Origin: JAZFSZ01 sp036446455 | GTDB taxonomy: Bacteria; Pseudomonadota; Gammaproteobacteria; Acidiferrobacterales; JAJDNE01 | Assembly (NCBI GenBank): GCA_036446455.1 | Contig: JAZFSZ010000111.1 | Span: 1 to 53,482, forward strand | Length of the DNA: 53,482 nucleotides | Direction of reading: 5' to 3' | Part shown: positions 6,846-16,076 of the stretch, in pieces | Layout of the letters: each line of letters begins with the position of its first letter | Position numbering within the stretch: the first letter of the stretch is position 1 | The notes under the pieces: generated by a model | Database searches by the model: none | Told to the model about the DNA's origin: nothing | What the model saw: only the letters and a program-made list of their open reading frames with translations | Program-made: the position numbers and the translations under genes

Positions 6846-8528
6846 CTAATCAGAAATTTCGTCGTATTCAAAGTGCTCGAATACCGGTGTGCTTTCGACC
6901 AGTCTGGTTGCGTTCAATTTAACCAGTCGATACCCGTCATCAAAGAATAATTCACGTCCCGGCCTGAACAGGCCTTTGTGCGTTAACAATCCCTGCTTTT
7001 GTTTGAGCGCGCCCAGTTCAGGCACCATAATGGCGGGCATAAAATCCGTTTCCACCTGACTGCTGCTCACTATTTTCAGTTGCACCGGTCGCGCAATGGG
7101 TGAGATGCGCTTCATGCCGATTTCGAGTGAGCCGCTCTCGGAAGTCTTGACCCAGCGGATAGCGCTGACTTCCCAGAACCCGTTTGCGGGCGAACGCACG
7201 GCAATAGTGTCGCCGACACGTACTTGTTGGTGTTTGACCTGATCCCTGGCAATAGCCAGGCCGCCAGCGCTCTCATCCATGATGTTCCAACTGGCGTAAA
7301 TAAGTTCGGGGTCGATCTCGACGGTCTGGTTTTCAGCCAACGTGGTATCCCTCGCATGATTGACCTCGTTCCGGATATATTTACTGCCCACCGAACGGCG
7401 TTGTTGCGGCATCGGCCCCACAAACTCAGAACTCAGGATAAATTCGCGACCCCCGTTGAGCCAGTGGTTTATCGCGCGGATACCAATAGCGACGTCGACA
7501 AAGTCGCCTTTTTTGTTGGTACGGCTGAAGCCGCGCTTTGGTATTACGCCCCAGGAACTGATTAATCGTTTCAGCATATCCTGGATGTATTCTCCTTCGA
7601 AGAAATCCTGATGCAGGCCATCTGGCGCGGGTTTTTTCCCCCGCTGAATCATCGTTAGTTGAGAATGCATGGAGCGTGCGAGTTCAACGGTATTGAGAAT
7701 ACGGTACTGCTGCTCATTGAATGTGGCTTCGCTGGGGAACATGACTTCGCCAGCGCGGTTACCACGGAAGTCGATCAGAAACTGACAATTCCGGGCCGCG
7801 GTGGGTTTGGCCGGGTCAAGCGTGGCCAGGGCTGCCCAGCGATTGAGATAATGCTGGATCAGGTCCACCAGTTTCACCGGAAGATGATAGGGGTCACTGA
7901 AGTCCACCAGCAAAGCCTGTTTGTAGACATTAGAAACGTTGCTATGCGGTATGGCTGAGTTCAGTGGATCCTCAACAGGATTGTCGATCACACCATACGC
8001 ATCCGCCAGTTCGTACAAATGGTGTATTTCCCGCCAGGTGTTTTCGGGTGGTTCGGCGTAAAACTGATACGACTTTACCAGCGATTCGGCGAGATAGCGT
8101 ATGGCGCGTTGAATAATGAGCGCTAGCGATTTCATTGCCCGCGTGCTGGGCCGGTTCTTGAGCGACTCAATGGCGTTGAGCACCAGTCGCTTGTAGCCGT
8201 AGGCGATCTCAATTTGCAGGTTGCGTGCGCGTTCGGCCGCCATACGGCCTTTGTCCGGCAGTGGCAGTGGCAGTCCGATGTATTCATTTTTCAGTTCGGT
8301 GCAAAGGCGGGCAACCGGCTCGCGATAAATCTCAAGCAGTTTCAGGCGGGTCTTGTTGTCGAGTGGCGTGCGATTCAGCGCCACCAGCGCCGAGAGTACC
8401 TTGTGCCCGGTTGCGGCCGGATTGAGCAAGGGAAGTTCGGCGAGCCAGTGTTCCGCCTTGCCCGGCTTGGTCTCGACGACCGACATGTTTTGATCGTCCA
8501 TTTCCGGGACGATGAGATTCAAGTCCAT
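6846..8528 (-). CDS. PilZ-like domain protein, possible c-di-GMP effector (FimW-like)
   Basis: The 560-residue soluble protein has no signal peptide. Its first about 300 residues are mostly helical (ALVALNRTPLDNKTRLKLLEIYREPV, then long helices). The C-terminal part, about residues 400-500, has the beta-strand pattern of a degenerate PilZ-type domain: IYASWNIMDESAGGLAIARD, VRVGDTIAVRS, FWEVSAIRWVKTSESGSLEIGMKRISP. Similar long proteins in gammaproteobacteria are described as c-di-GMP receptors of the FimW type or simply as hypothetical. The classic RxxxR c-di-GMP motif is not obvious, so ligand binding is uncertain. It is single-gene in context, convergent with the LysM lipoprotein. Confidence 0.6.
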   Translation of the reverse strand: MDLNLIVPEMDDQNMSVVETKPGKAEHWLAELPLLNPAATGHKVLSALVALNRTPLDNKTRLKLLEIYREPVARLCTELKNEYIGLPLPLPDKGRMAAERARNLQIEIAYGYKRLVLNAIESLKNRPSTRAMKSLALIIQRAIRYLAESLVKSYQFYAEPPENTWREIHHLYELADAYGVIDNPVEDPLNSAIPHSNVSNVYKQALLVDFSDPYHLPVKLVDLIQHYLNRWAALATLDPAKPTAARNCQFLIDFRGNRAGEVMFPSEATFNEQQYRILNTVELARSMHSQLTMIQRGKKPAPDGLHQDFFEGEYIQDMLKRLISSWGVIPKRGFSRTNKKGDFVDVAIGIRAINHWLNGGREFILSSEFVGPMPQQRRSVGSKYIRNEVNHARDTTLAENQTVEIDPELIYASWNIMDESAGGLAIARDQVKHQQVRVGDTIAVRSPANGFWEVSAIRWVKTSESGSLEIGMKRISPIARPVQLKIVSSSQVETDFMPAIMVPELGALKQKQGLLTHKGLFRPGRELFFDDGYRLVKLNATRLVESTPVFEHFEYDEISD

Positions 8529-8667
8529 TCTTTATCAGTTTTATTGTCACCCCAGAGATAGGTAGATTCTAACTGCCTATTTCTTAAGAGACAATTTTCT
8601 ATTGTGAATCAGGTCTCTTTTCCCTCGTACAGCGGGGCTACAGGCCGTTTTATGTGCTCGCAGTGAC

Positions 8668-10062
8668 TCAGTCCAGCTTGCCGTCACGGGCCGCTTTTTC
8701 CACCATTTGGCTAAATTCCTGTGTGCTCATGAGGCCTTTTTCGGCGACGACGTCGCCTACCGGCCGGCCACTTTTTTCGGAGGTTTTGGCCACTTCTGCC
8801 GCCGCCGCATAGCCAATCGAGGTATTCAGCAGGGTCGCAAGACCGACACTGGCATGGGCAAAATCACGACATTTATCGCGATTGACGGTCAGTCCCTTCA
8901 GGCTTTTGTGCACCACAGCGTTAATGGCATTGGTCAGCCAGTCCATAGCGTCGAACAGGGCTGAGCCCAAGGCCGGCATCATGACATTGAGTTCAAGTTG
9001 CCCCGCCTGCATCATCATCGCCACTGCCGCATCCTGACCCAGCACCTGGTAGGTCGTTTGGTTCAGCATTTCAAACATCACCGGATTGACCTTACCTGGC
9101 ATGATGCTGGACCCGGGTTGTACCGCCGGCAACAGGATTTCACCCAGACCGGTTCGTGGTCCGGATGCCAGCAGGCGCATGTCATTGCTGATGCGGGTGA
9201 TCTCCAACGCCAGCTGGCGAATGGCATTGGACAGTTCCTGCAAGTCGGTCATGGACTGCATTTGACCCGCGAGATTGTCTGTGGCCCGCACGGGTTCGCC
9301 CGTGAGGTTTGCCAGTTCAGCGGTAACATTTTCGATGTAACCCGGCGCGGTATTAAGACCAGTGCCAGCGGCCGAACCACCAAGCCCGCTTTCACAAAGT
9401 TGCTTGCGGGTGTCTTGTAGCCGTTTTGCACAACGCCGCAAAATCCAGCTATAGGCACCAAACTCACGACCAACGGTGGTCGGCACCGCGTCCTGCAAGT
9501 GAGTGCGGGCGCTTTTCACCGTATCCCCTTCGGCGTCGGCGATATGCTGGTACTCATCCGCCATTGAGGTAACTGCCTTCAGTAATCGCGGCAGCTTTGC
9601 CAGCACGGCCAGGCGAATGGCAGTGGGAATGGTATCGTTGGTGCTTTGGCCCATGTTGACATGATCATTGGGATTTATCGGGTCGTAGGCACCCCGTTTT
9701 CCGCCCAGAGCGACATTGGCCAGATTGGCAATCACTTCGTTGGTATTCATGTTATGGCTGGTGCCGGCACCCGCCTGAAAGCGATCGACAACGAATTGAT
9801 CCAGATACTCTCCGCCGATAATCTTGTCGGCGGCGTCACGAATGGCATTTGCTATGTTTGCCTGCAGCCAGCCCGCTTTCTGGTTGGCCGTGGCGGCGGC
9901 GTGTTTGATGCGAACGTGGGCAATGACAAAGTCCCGGTCCGGTCCGCGACCCGAAATCGGAAAATTGTCGATCGCGCGCGCCGTCTGGATGCCGTACCAG
10001 GCAGGTTCGGGAACTTCGAGCTCGCCCAGGCTGTCTTTTTCAATACGGAATTTTTTACCCAT
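8668..10062 (-). CDS. aspA: Aspartase/fumarase superfamily lyase, most like aspartate ammonia-lyase
   Basis: The 464-residue enzyme has the superfamily signature GSSIMPGKVNPVM (about residues 325-337), which holds the flexible catalytic serine loop. It also has AGAGTSHNMNTNEV (about 102-115), the NPNDHVNMGQSTNDT motif and THLQDAVPTTVG. The N terminus RIEKDSLGELEVPEPAWYGIQTARAIDNFPISG and the GQLELNVMMP stretch match aspartate ammonia-lyase (aspartate to fumarate plus ammonia) better than class II fumarase, although MPGKVNP is a fumarase-like variant. Substrate assignment is therefore tentative. The ATG at 10062 is preferred because GGAG lies 6 bases upstream; a TTG 12 bases earlier is less likely. 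Confidence 0.8.
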   Translation of the reverse strand: MGKKFRIEKDSLGELEVPEPAWYGIQTARAIDNFPISGRGPDRDFVIAHVRIKHAAATANQKAGWLQANIANAIRDAADKIIGGEYLDQFVVDRFQAGAGTSHNMNTNEVIANLANVALGGKRGAYDPINPNDHVNMGQSTNDTIPTAIRLAVLAKLPRLLKAVTSMADEYQHIADAEGDTVKSARTHLQDAVPTTVGREFGAYSWILRRCAKRLQDTRKQLCESGLGGSAAGTGLNTAPGYIENVTAELANLTGEPVRATDNLAGQMQSMTDLQELSNAIRQLALEITRISNDMRLLASGPRTGLGEILLPAVQPGSSIMPGKVNPVMFEMLNQTTYQVLGQDAAVAMMMQAGQLELNVMMPALGSALFDAMDWLTNAINAVVHKSLKGLTVNRDKCRDFAHASVGLATLLNTSIGYAAAAEVAKTSEKSGRPVGDVVAEKGLMSTQEFSQMVEKAARDGKLD

Positions 10063-10266
10063 TTTATGCTCCAAGGCGGTGTCAATCGATTATAAGTAGG
10101 ATGCTCCGGGAATGCATCTCCCTCTTTGTGCGTCTGACAGGGAAGCCTGCGTCTACAGAAGCGCTAATAGTCCATCCATGCAGTCGTGCGCCGCAGAAGG
10201 CCTGAATAAATCGGAGCCTCCTTATGTTTAATCATTGGCACTTATGAACAGAGAAAGGAAAATGAT

Positions 10267-10785
10267 GTGAATGAAATATTGAAGTGGTTTATGCCGTTAT
10301 TGCTGGCCTTTCCGATGGCGGTAAGTGCTGCGCCCAATCTGGTGCTGAAAGATTTTAGCGGCAATGAGCACAATGTTTCTGAATATATTGGCAAAGGTAA
10401 ATGGACAGTGGTGGTTATCTGGGCGCACAATTGTCCCACTTGTAACAGAGAAATTCATCATATGACTTTCTTCCATGATGCCCATAAGGATAAGGACGCG
10501 ACAGTACTGGGTGTGTCGGTAGATGGGTGGAGCAAACGCAAAAAGGCACAAATTTTTGTCGATACCCATGCCCTGAATTTCCCCAATCTGATAGCGGAGC
10601 CGCGGCAGGGCGTAATGATCAAGTTCGGCGGGGGTAATTTCTATGGTACACCCACCTTCTATATTTACTCCCCCAAGGGAGAGTTCCTGGCTCGGCAAGA
10701 CGGTCCATTGACACAGAAAGACGTCGAGAAATTTATCAACAGCGCCAGGCAGGCTAATAGCAGGAATAGAGGCACCGAGGGATAA
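10267..10785 (+). CDS. Exported TlpA-like thioredoxin-fold protein
   Basis: The protein has 172 residues starting at a GTG preceded by AAAGGA. An N-terminal signal peptide (WFMPLLLAFPMAVSAA) is followed by a TlpA/AhpC-like domain. Features are LVLKDFSGNEHNVSEYIGKGKWTVVVIW, the active-site motif CPTC at about residues 57-60, LGVSVDGWSKR and the conserved cis-proline in YGTPTFYIYSPKGEFL. Both cysteines are present, so a periplasmic thiol-disulfide role is expected. It heads a compact operon: second thioredoxin protein 26 bases downstream, then TolC-like, adaptor and acylphosphatase genes. Confidence 0.85.
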   Translation: MNEILKWFMPLLLAFPMAVSAAPNLVLKDFSGNEHNVSEYIGKGKWTVVVIWAHNCPTCNREIHHMTFFHDAHKDKDATVLGVSVDGWSKRKKAQIFVDTHALNFPNLIAEPRQGVMIKFGGGNFYGTPTFYIYSPKGEFLARQDGPLTQKDVEKFINSARQANSRNRGTEG

Positions 10786-10811
10786 TCGGTCTTCGTTCCA
10801 CAAGAAAAAAT

Positions 10812-11357
10812 ATGATGAAATATTTCTTCCTTGTGCCTGTTTTCGTTTTATTGGCGTCTGTGACTCAGGCCGCTGATGATACGCGCGACCCGAGTGAGTA
10901 TTTCTTCCACCAAAGTTTTGGCGATTTGCGCGACGAGTTGCAGACCGCAAAAAACGAGGGCAAGAAGGGCATATTCATTATGTTCGACAATGCAGAATGC
11001 CCCTGGTGCGCAAAAATGAAGGAAACTGTCCTCAACCAGGTAGTCGTGCAGGAGTACTACCGAAAGCATTTTGTTATTATGCGGATCGATACCGAGGGCA
11101 GTGAGATGATCACTGATTTCACTGGCAAAGAGCTGCGACATAAGGATTTCGCACTCAAACAAAATCGGGTGCGCGCGACGCCGGTATTCCTGTTTTTCGA
11201 CGTTAATGGAAAGCAGCTGGTAAAATACACCGGTGCAACAAGAGACATCAATGAATTCATGTGGCTCGGCGAATATGTGGTGGGTGATCATTACAAGACG
11301 AAGCGGTTCGCCATCTACAAGCGTGAGCGCCGCCGCGCCGCGAAAAACCATTCCTGA
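10812..11357 (+). CDS. Exported SoxW-like thioredoxin-fold protein
   Basis: The 181-residue protein has a signal peptide (KYFFLVPVFVLLASVTQAA) and a thioredoxin fold with CPWC at about residues 63-66 (FDNAECPWCAKMKETVL). It also shows VRATPVFLFFDVNGKQLVKYTG with the cis-proline and a basic C-terminal tail (KRERRRAAKNHS). SoxW-type proteins keep periplasmic sulfur-oxidation or cytochrome components reduced, but no sox genes are visible here. Its last 35 bases overlap the proposed GTG start of the TolC-like gene. Function as a periplasmic reductase or disulfide carrier is inferred from the CPWC motif. Confidence 0.85.
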   Translation: MMKYFFLVPVFVLLASVTQAADDTRDPSEYFFHQSFGDLRDELQTAKNEGKKGIFIMFDNAECPWCAKMKETVLNQVVVQEYYRKHFVIMRIDTEGSEMITDFTGKELRHKDFALKQNRVRATPVFLFFDVNGKQLVKYTGATRDINEFMWLGEYVVGDHYKTKRFAIYKRERRRAAKNHS

Positions 11358-12669
11358 TCTCGCCCGTTGCGGGTGGTTGCTGTTTAGTTTATTACTTGCT
11401 CCTGTCCAGGCAGCAGACAAATCCACGACGGAGCTGCCCAATCCCCTTAGTCTTGAAGCTGCGCTGGCTCTCGCCGATGCCAATCACCCGGTCATTGCGC
11501 TGGCGGCGGCTGAGCTGGCGGCGGCCCAGGCCAACGCCAAAGCGACACGCGCCCGGACCGGTATCGAAATAATATCGGAGATCAGGCCGCAATATATCGA
11601 TCCCTCCCTTCCCGGTGCAGGACCCAATACAACGGACAGTCAGGCGCACCTGACAGTTACCAAGCGACTGTTTGATTTCGGTCATAGTCGTGCGCAGCGC
11701 AGGGCAAGTGACAAGCTGGTTGAGGGTCGGCAGTTGGCGTTGATCAGCGTACGACAGCAACACCACATCGAAGTCATGCGCCGCTATTTCGATGTCTTAC
11801 TGGCTGATATGCGCTATCAGGTCGATAACGAGACCATGGCTCATGCTTATGTGAATTTTGATCGCGAGCGTGAACGCCATAAGCAGGGCCGCATATCCGA
11901 TGTGGATCTGGCGGCAAGTGAGACCCATTTCCAGGAGTTACTTGTCCACCAAACCGCATCACAATTGCGTCAGCATTCGACCAGGGCGTTGCTGGCAATG
12001 GCGCTAAATCGCCCTGATAGCTTGCCTGAAGATCTGAAGGCGCCACGGCTTAAGGGGAATGATCGAAAACCGCCTGAACTTGAGAAGTTGTTGATAAGGG
12101 CATTGAATTCCAATCCCGGTGTGCAACGGATGAAAGAGGAAGTCGCCAGCGCGGAACAGGCTCTGAAAGCAGCGAAAGGGCAGGGCCGGCCTACGCTTGA
12201 TGCCGAGTTTGAAGTATCTGCTTACGAAAGGAACATCGGCTCGCGCGACAACGCCCGTGTAAGCTTGAATTTGCGTGTGCCGATATACCAGGGCGGGCGC
12301 AATCAATCAGCAGAAGCGCAAGCCAGTGCATTTCTTCAGCAAAAGCGGGCGCAACTGAATAAGGCAAAATTCGATCTGCGTCAATCGGCGCTGCGTCTGG
12401 TCCAGCAACTGGAGACATTGAACATAAGCCGTCAGGCAGCGCGGATCCGCGCCGATTACCGTGAACTCAATCTTGATCGCAGCCGTGCGCTGTATGAGAT
12501 GGAAGCTCAAGTGAGCCTGGGTGATGCCATGATCAGGATGACAGAGGCGCAATTGCAGGCAGTGAAAGTCGAGTTTGATATGGCGTTGGCTTGGGCTCAG
12601 ATCAGCGCCCTGGAAGGGACTTTGTTAAACCAGAATCCGGGCACAGTTCCGAGGGAGACAACGCCATGA
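11323..12669 (+). CDS. TolC-family outer membrane efflux protein
   Basis: The product is about 448 residues. After a signal peptide (GWLLFSLLLAPVQAA) come two outer-membrane-factor repeats: LSLEAALALADANHPVI (about residues 40-56) and, in the second half, NPGVQRMKEEVASAEQALKAAKGQGRPTL. DARVSLNLRVPIYQGG-like and RQSALRLVQQLETL helices follow. TolC proteins form trimeric channels across outer membrane and periplasm. The GTG at 11323 gives a clean signal peptide but lies inside the previous gene and has no strong ribosome site; the frame is open further upstream to 11233. The adaptor gene follows with an ATGA overlap. No inner-membrane pump is encoded nearby. Confidence 0.85.
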   Translation: MSAAAPRKTIPDLARCGWLLFSLLLAPVQAADKSTTELPNPLSLEAALALADANHPVIALAAAELAAAQANAKATRARTGIEIISEIRPQYIDPSLPGAGPNTTDSQAHLTVTKRLFDFGHSRAQRRASDKLVEGRQLALISVRQQHHIEVMRRYFDVLLADMRYQVDNETMAHAYVNFDRERERHKQGRISDVDLAASETHFQELLVHQTASQLRQHSTRALLAMALNRPDSLPEDLKAPRLKGNDRKPPELEKLLIRALNSNPGVQRMKEEVASAEQALKAAKGQGRPTLDAEFEVSAYERNIGSRDNARVSLNLRVPIYQGGRNQSAEAQASAFLQQKRAQLNKAKFDLRQSALRLVQQLETLNISRQAARIRADYRELNLDRSRALYEMEAQVSLGDAMIRMTEAQLQAVKVEFDMALAWAQISALEGTLLNQNPGTVPRETTP

Positions 12670-13439
12670 CAAGACAACTCGGGTTATTCAGTGTCGCCAT
12701 TTCCTGTTTATTGATATCGCCGCTGCTATTCGCTGCATCATTTGATGCGAAAGTGGAATGGGCAAAACGTGTTTCCCTCAGCGTCCCGGTTTCCGGTGTA
12801 GTAACGCTGGTAACGGTAGAGATGGGTCAGAAAATCAAAATGGGTCAGATCCTGCTGAAGCTTGACCAGGCTCCGTTTCTCACTGACTTGCAGTCAGCAA
12901 AAGCGGCGCGTAGTCAGGCGAAATCCAACCAACGGGAAGCCGATCGCGATCTCGCACAAACAAAAGAGTTGTACGAACGAGGCCTGATCTCCAATGTCGA
13001 GCTGGAAAATGCGCAACTGAAGGCCAAGCGTGCCGATGCCGCAAGGGTTGTGGCGCACGCCCTGGTTAAACGCGCCACATACAATTTGTCACACAGTCGC
13101 ATCATTGCACCGTTCGATGGCTGGGTGCTTTCAAGGGAAGTGAATGTTGGTCAGAGCATAATCACCACACAGCAAGCCGCGACCTTGCTGGTGGTGGCAG
13201 AATCCAATTCTTATATTGCGCGGGCAGATGTGCCGGGAGACGAGATAAGGAATCTCGAGCCCGGTGCAAGTGTCGATGTCGAAGTTGACGGCATGGACTA
13301 TAAAGGCAAGGTGCGCCAGCTGGGGCTGGAGCCGGTGCGCCCGACTACTGCGGGTGAGGCCTTTTATGAGGTCGGTGTGCACTTTAATAGCGGTGGCCGC
13401 ATGTTGCGTGCCGGTCAGAAAGCGGAAATCAGTTTTTAA
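12666..13439 (+). CDS. Periplasmic adaptor (membrane fusion protein), HlyD/RND type
   Basis: The protein has 257 residues with a cleavable-looking signal peptide (LGLFSVAISCLLISPLLFAA). A split lipoyl domain (VSGVVTLVTVEMGQKIKMGQILLKLD at about residues 40-66, and RIIAPFDGWVLSREVNVGQSI) brackets a helical hairpin of about 75 residues. A beta-barrel region (ADVPGDEIRNLEPGASVDVEVDG) follows. It is shorter than most RND adaptors (about 350-400), lacking much of the membrane-proximal domain. The ATG overlaps the TolC-like stop (ATGA), so the two are co-translated and probably form one channel. The partner pump must be elsewhere or absent. Confidence 0.85.
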   Translation: MTRQLGLFSVAISCLLISPLLFAASFDAKVEWAKRVSLSVPVSGVVTLVTVEMGQKIKMGQILLKLDQAPFLTDLQSAKAARSQAKSNQREADRDLAQTKELYERGLISNVELENAQLKAKRADAARVVAHALVKRATYNLSHSRIIAPFDGWVLSREVNVGQSIITTQQAATLLVVAESNSYIARADVPGDEIRNLEPGASVDVEVDGMDYKGKVRQLGLEPVRPTTAGEAFYEVGVHFNSGGRMLRAGQKAEISF

Positions 13440-13456
13440 TTGGTGCGCAGAGTCCA

Positions 13457-13729
13457 GTGACCTTGTGCAGACGATATCGGGTGAGCGGCAGGGTGCAGGG
13501 CGTGTTCTACCGTACCTCCACACGAGACCAGGCAACCAGGATGGGTCTGACGGGTTGGGTGCGCAATACGAGTAATGGCGATGTCGAGCTGGTTGCCTGT
13601 GGTGAAACAAACCAGCTATGTCAACTGGAGGAATGGTTAGAAGAGGGACCGCCGTATGCCGATGTGCGAAATGTGCAAAGCGAAACAATTGCACAAGCGG
13701 CATTCAGTGATTTCAGTATACGCAATTGA
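13457..13729 (+). CDS. acyP: Acylphosphatase
   Basis: This 90-residue protein matches the small acylphosphatase family, which hydrolyses acyl phosphates such as acetyl or carbamoyl phosphate. It has the anion-binding loop VSGRVQGVFYR with the catalytic arginine at about residue 19 and the catalytic asparagine in GLTGWVRNTSNGDVEL (about residue 37). The GTG at 13457 gives the standard length. It follows the adaptor gene by 17 bases and is the last gene before a convergent lytic transglycosylase. A functional tie to the efflux genes is not evident. Confidence 0.92.
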   Translation: MTLCRRYRVSGRVQGVFYRTSTRDQATRMGLTGWVRNTSNGDVELVACGETNQLCQLEEWLEEGPPYADVRNVQSETIAQAAFSDFSIRN

Positions 13730-13746
13730 AACTGTCCCGCGTACTA

Positions 13747-14322
13747 TCAATTGGGATACCAGCGGCGATCAAAAGCACGATATATCTTACCCGGGTACTT
13801 CCAGCGTCCCAGGCTACCATTATAACGGCCTAGTGCGCGCGTCAGGTTTCCTTTTTCCTGGTCCAGATAATATTTAAGAATGGTGCATCCATATCGCAGG
13901 TTGGTGCGTACGTTGAACAGGCTGTCACCGGGTCGGCCAATTTTTTTAAGCCAGAAGGGCATCACTTGCATGAGCCCGCGCGCACCCACACGCGAGATAG
14001 CAAACGGTTTAAAGTTGCTTTCAACTTCAATCAGCGCCAGTACCAGTTCGGGTTCTATGCCGACACGCTTGGCTTCATAGTGAACGTTTTTTAATAGCTC
14101 GATCCTGAATTTGGGGTCAGGGATACGTTTTCGCAGCCGGTAAGACATATCGGTCAGCCATACTGTGGCCTCGTACTGATCGCTAAAGCTGTCGGCGTCG
14201 TTGGCGGCCTGTTTGAGAAGTGCGGCGAGCTCACTATCGTAGGAAGATTGTCTGGGCTCTGCCTGCAAGCCAGGTGGAGAAAGTAACAGGCACAGCAATA
14301 GAGTTGTGATCCAGCGCGTCAA
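13747..14322 (-). CDS. Lytic transglycosylase, SLT domain
   Basis: The product is about 191 residues: a signal peptide (WITTLLLCLLLSPPGLQAE), a 60-residue helical region and an SLT/MltC-like lysozyme fold. The fold shows LVLALIEVESNFKPFAISRVGARGLMQVMPFW, where the Glu of EVES is the expected catalytic acid. NLRYGCTILKYYLD and LGRYNGSLG follow, as in family 1 transglycosylases. It cleaves peptidoglycan to 1,6-anhydromuramic products in the periplasm. The TTG at 14322 is preferred because AGAGGA lies about 9 bases upstream; a GTG at 14346 in the same frame would lengthen the N terminus by 8 residues. It lies about 30 bases downstream of proS. Confidence 0.9.
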   Translation of the reverse strand: MTRWITTLLLCLLLSPPGLQAEPRQSSYDSELAALLKQAANDADSFSDQYEATVWLTDMSYRLRKRIPDPKFRIELLKNVHYEAKRVGIEPELVLALIEVESNFKPFAISRVGARGLMQVMPFWLKKIGRPGDSLFNVRTNLRYGCTILKYYLDQEKGNLTRALGRYNGSLGRWKYPGKIYRAFDRRWYPN

Positions 14323-14351
14323 TACAAATTTTCCTCTCAATAACACCGATA

Positions 14352-16076
14352 CTATATATTAATGCGTTGATTCAGCGAAGCAACGATGCCTTCTAATGGT
14401 AGCTCACCCACATCGTCTGCACCACGCTTTTTGTATTCCACAACGCCTTTATCCAGTCCTTTCTCACCCAGTACCAGTCGGTGCGGGATACCGATGAGGT
14501 CCATGTCAGCAAACATGACACCCGGTCTTTCATTGCGATCATCCAGCAGCACATCAAATCCGGCGTCCGTCAATTCAATGTAAAGCGAGTCAATGGCAGC
14601 GGCCAACCGTTCCGATTTCTGGTAACCAATCGGCACCAGTGCAATATGGAACGGTGCGATGCTGTCCGGCCAGATGATACCGTTATCATCATGGTGCTGT
14701 TCGATGGCGGCAGCCACCACACGCGAAACACCGATGCCATAACAACCCATGGACATGACAACGCTTTTACCGTTGGCGTCGAGGACCGTTGCCTGCATAG
14801 TCTTACTGTATTTGGTTCCCAGCTGGAATATGTGGCCTACTTCAATACCACGGCGCAGCGCCAGCGTTCCATTACAATTATTTTTGATGGCCGAATGGGG
14901 ACATGGGTCCCCGTCGATTACGTTACGCAAATCCGCCACTTCCGGTTCCGGCAGGTCCCGCCCCCAGTTGACGTTACGAAAATGTTTTCCATCTTCATTG
15001 GCGCCGCAAATAAAGTCGGCCAAACGCGCAGCACTTTCATCAACAATGACCGGGATATCGAGACCCAAGGGCCCGATGGAGCCGGGTTCACAGCCGACTT
15101 CCATTTTGATTTCCTCCGGAGTGACAAAGACCAGTGGTTTGGCCACTTGCGGCAATTTCCCTGCTTTCACTTCATTCAGTTCATGATCACCACGCAGCAC
15201 CAGCGCGATAGAGCCACCGGCCCCTTTTACCAGCAGGGTTTTGACGGTCTGTTGCGACTCGACTTTTAAAAATGCGCTGATGTCCGCAATACTGCGCTGG
15301 CCCGGTGTGTCGACTTCTTCCATGGCCGCACCGGCTTTAGCACGCTCTCCAGACGGCGGTAATGCCGGTGCCTGCTCGACATTGGCAGCGTAGTCGCACT
15401 TGTTGCATATGGCGATGCTGTCTTCACCGGAATCCGCCAACACATGAAATTCGTGTGATGCGCTGCCACCGATGCTGCCGCTATCGGCCTCAACGGGCCG
15501 GTATTCAAGACCCGCGCGCTCGAAGATGTTCGAGTAGGTTTCATACATCTGGTCGTAGGTTTGCTGTAGTGATTCGCTGTCAACGTGAAATGAATAGGCA
15601 TCTTTCATCAGGAACTCACGGGCGCGCATAACGCCAAAGCGGGGGCGTATCTCGTCACGGAATTTTATCTGGATCTGGTAGAAGTTGGCCGGTAGCTGGC
15701 GATAAGAACGGATTTCGCGGCGCACCAGATCAGTAATGACTTCTTCGTGTGTGGGTCCGAAGCAAAACTCGCGGGCATGGCGGTCGTTAAAACGAAGCAA
15801 TTCCGGTCCATATTGATCCCAGCGTTCGGATTCCTGCCATAGTTCGGCCGGTTGCACCGCCGGCATCAGCAATTCCTGCGCGCCGGCCTTGTCCATTTCC
15901 TGGCGAACGATGGACTCCACCTTGCGTAATACCCGCAACCCCAGGGGCAACCAGTTGTAGATACCGGCGGCAACCTTGCGAATCATGCCGGAGCGAAGCA
16001 TCAGGCGGTGGCTGACGATTTCTGCATCGGCGGGGGTTTCCTTGACGGTGGATAACAAGAAGCGGCTGGTGCGCAT
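14352..16076 (-). CDS. proS: Prolyl-tRNA synthetase
   Basis: The 574-residue class II synthetase charges tRNA-Pro. It has MRTSRFLLSTVKETPADAE at the N terminus, class II motif 2 around FRDEIRPRFGVMRAREFLMKDAYSFH (about residues 138-163), an inserted YbaK-like editing domain (about 230-400, SQQTVKTLLVKGAGG, LRGDHELNEVKAGKLP) and motif 3 MGCYGIGVSRVVAAAIEQ (about 440-457). The anticodon-binding domain closes with DVLLDDRNERPGVMFAD. This is the bacterial long form, very close to E. coli ProS in length (572). The start at 16076 has a good AAAGAGG ribosome site; an upstream in-frame start at 16109 is not needed. Confidence 0.97.
   Translation of the reverse strand: MRTSRFLLSTVKETPADAEIVSHRLMLRSGMIRKVAAGIYNWLPLGLRVLRKVESIVRQEMDKAGAQELLMPAVQPAELWQESERWDQYGPELLRFNDRHAREFCFGPTHEEVITDLVRREIRSYRQLPANFYQIQIKFRDEIRPRFGVMRAREFLMKDAYSFHVDSESLQQTYDQMYETYSNIFERAGLEYRPVEADSGSIGGSASHEFHVLADSGEDSIAICNKCDYAANVEQAPALPPSGERAKAGAAMEEVDTPGQRSIADISAFLKVESQQTVKTLLVKGAGGSIALVLRGDHELNEVKAGKLPQVAKPLVFVTPEEIKMEVGCEPGSIGPLGLDIPVIVDESAARLADFICGANEDGKHFRNVNWGRDLPEPEVADLRNVIDGDPCPHSAIKNNCNGTLALRRGIEVGHIFQLGTKYSKTMQATVLDANGKSVVMSMGCYGIGVSRVVAAAIEQHHDDNGIIWPDSIAPFHIALVPIGYQKSERLAAAIDSLYIELTDAGFDVLLDDRNERPGVMFADMDLIGIPHRLVLGEKGLDKGVVEYKKRGADDVGELPLEGIVASLNQRINI

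Noticed and set aside
10225..10266. Sigma-54 promoter before the TlpA-like gene
   Set aside because: TTGGCAC is present at about the right place for a -24 element, but the -12 GC dinucleotide (TTGCA) is absent.
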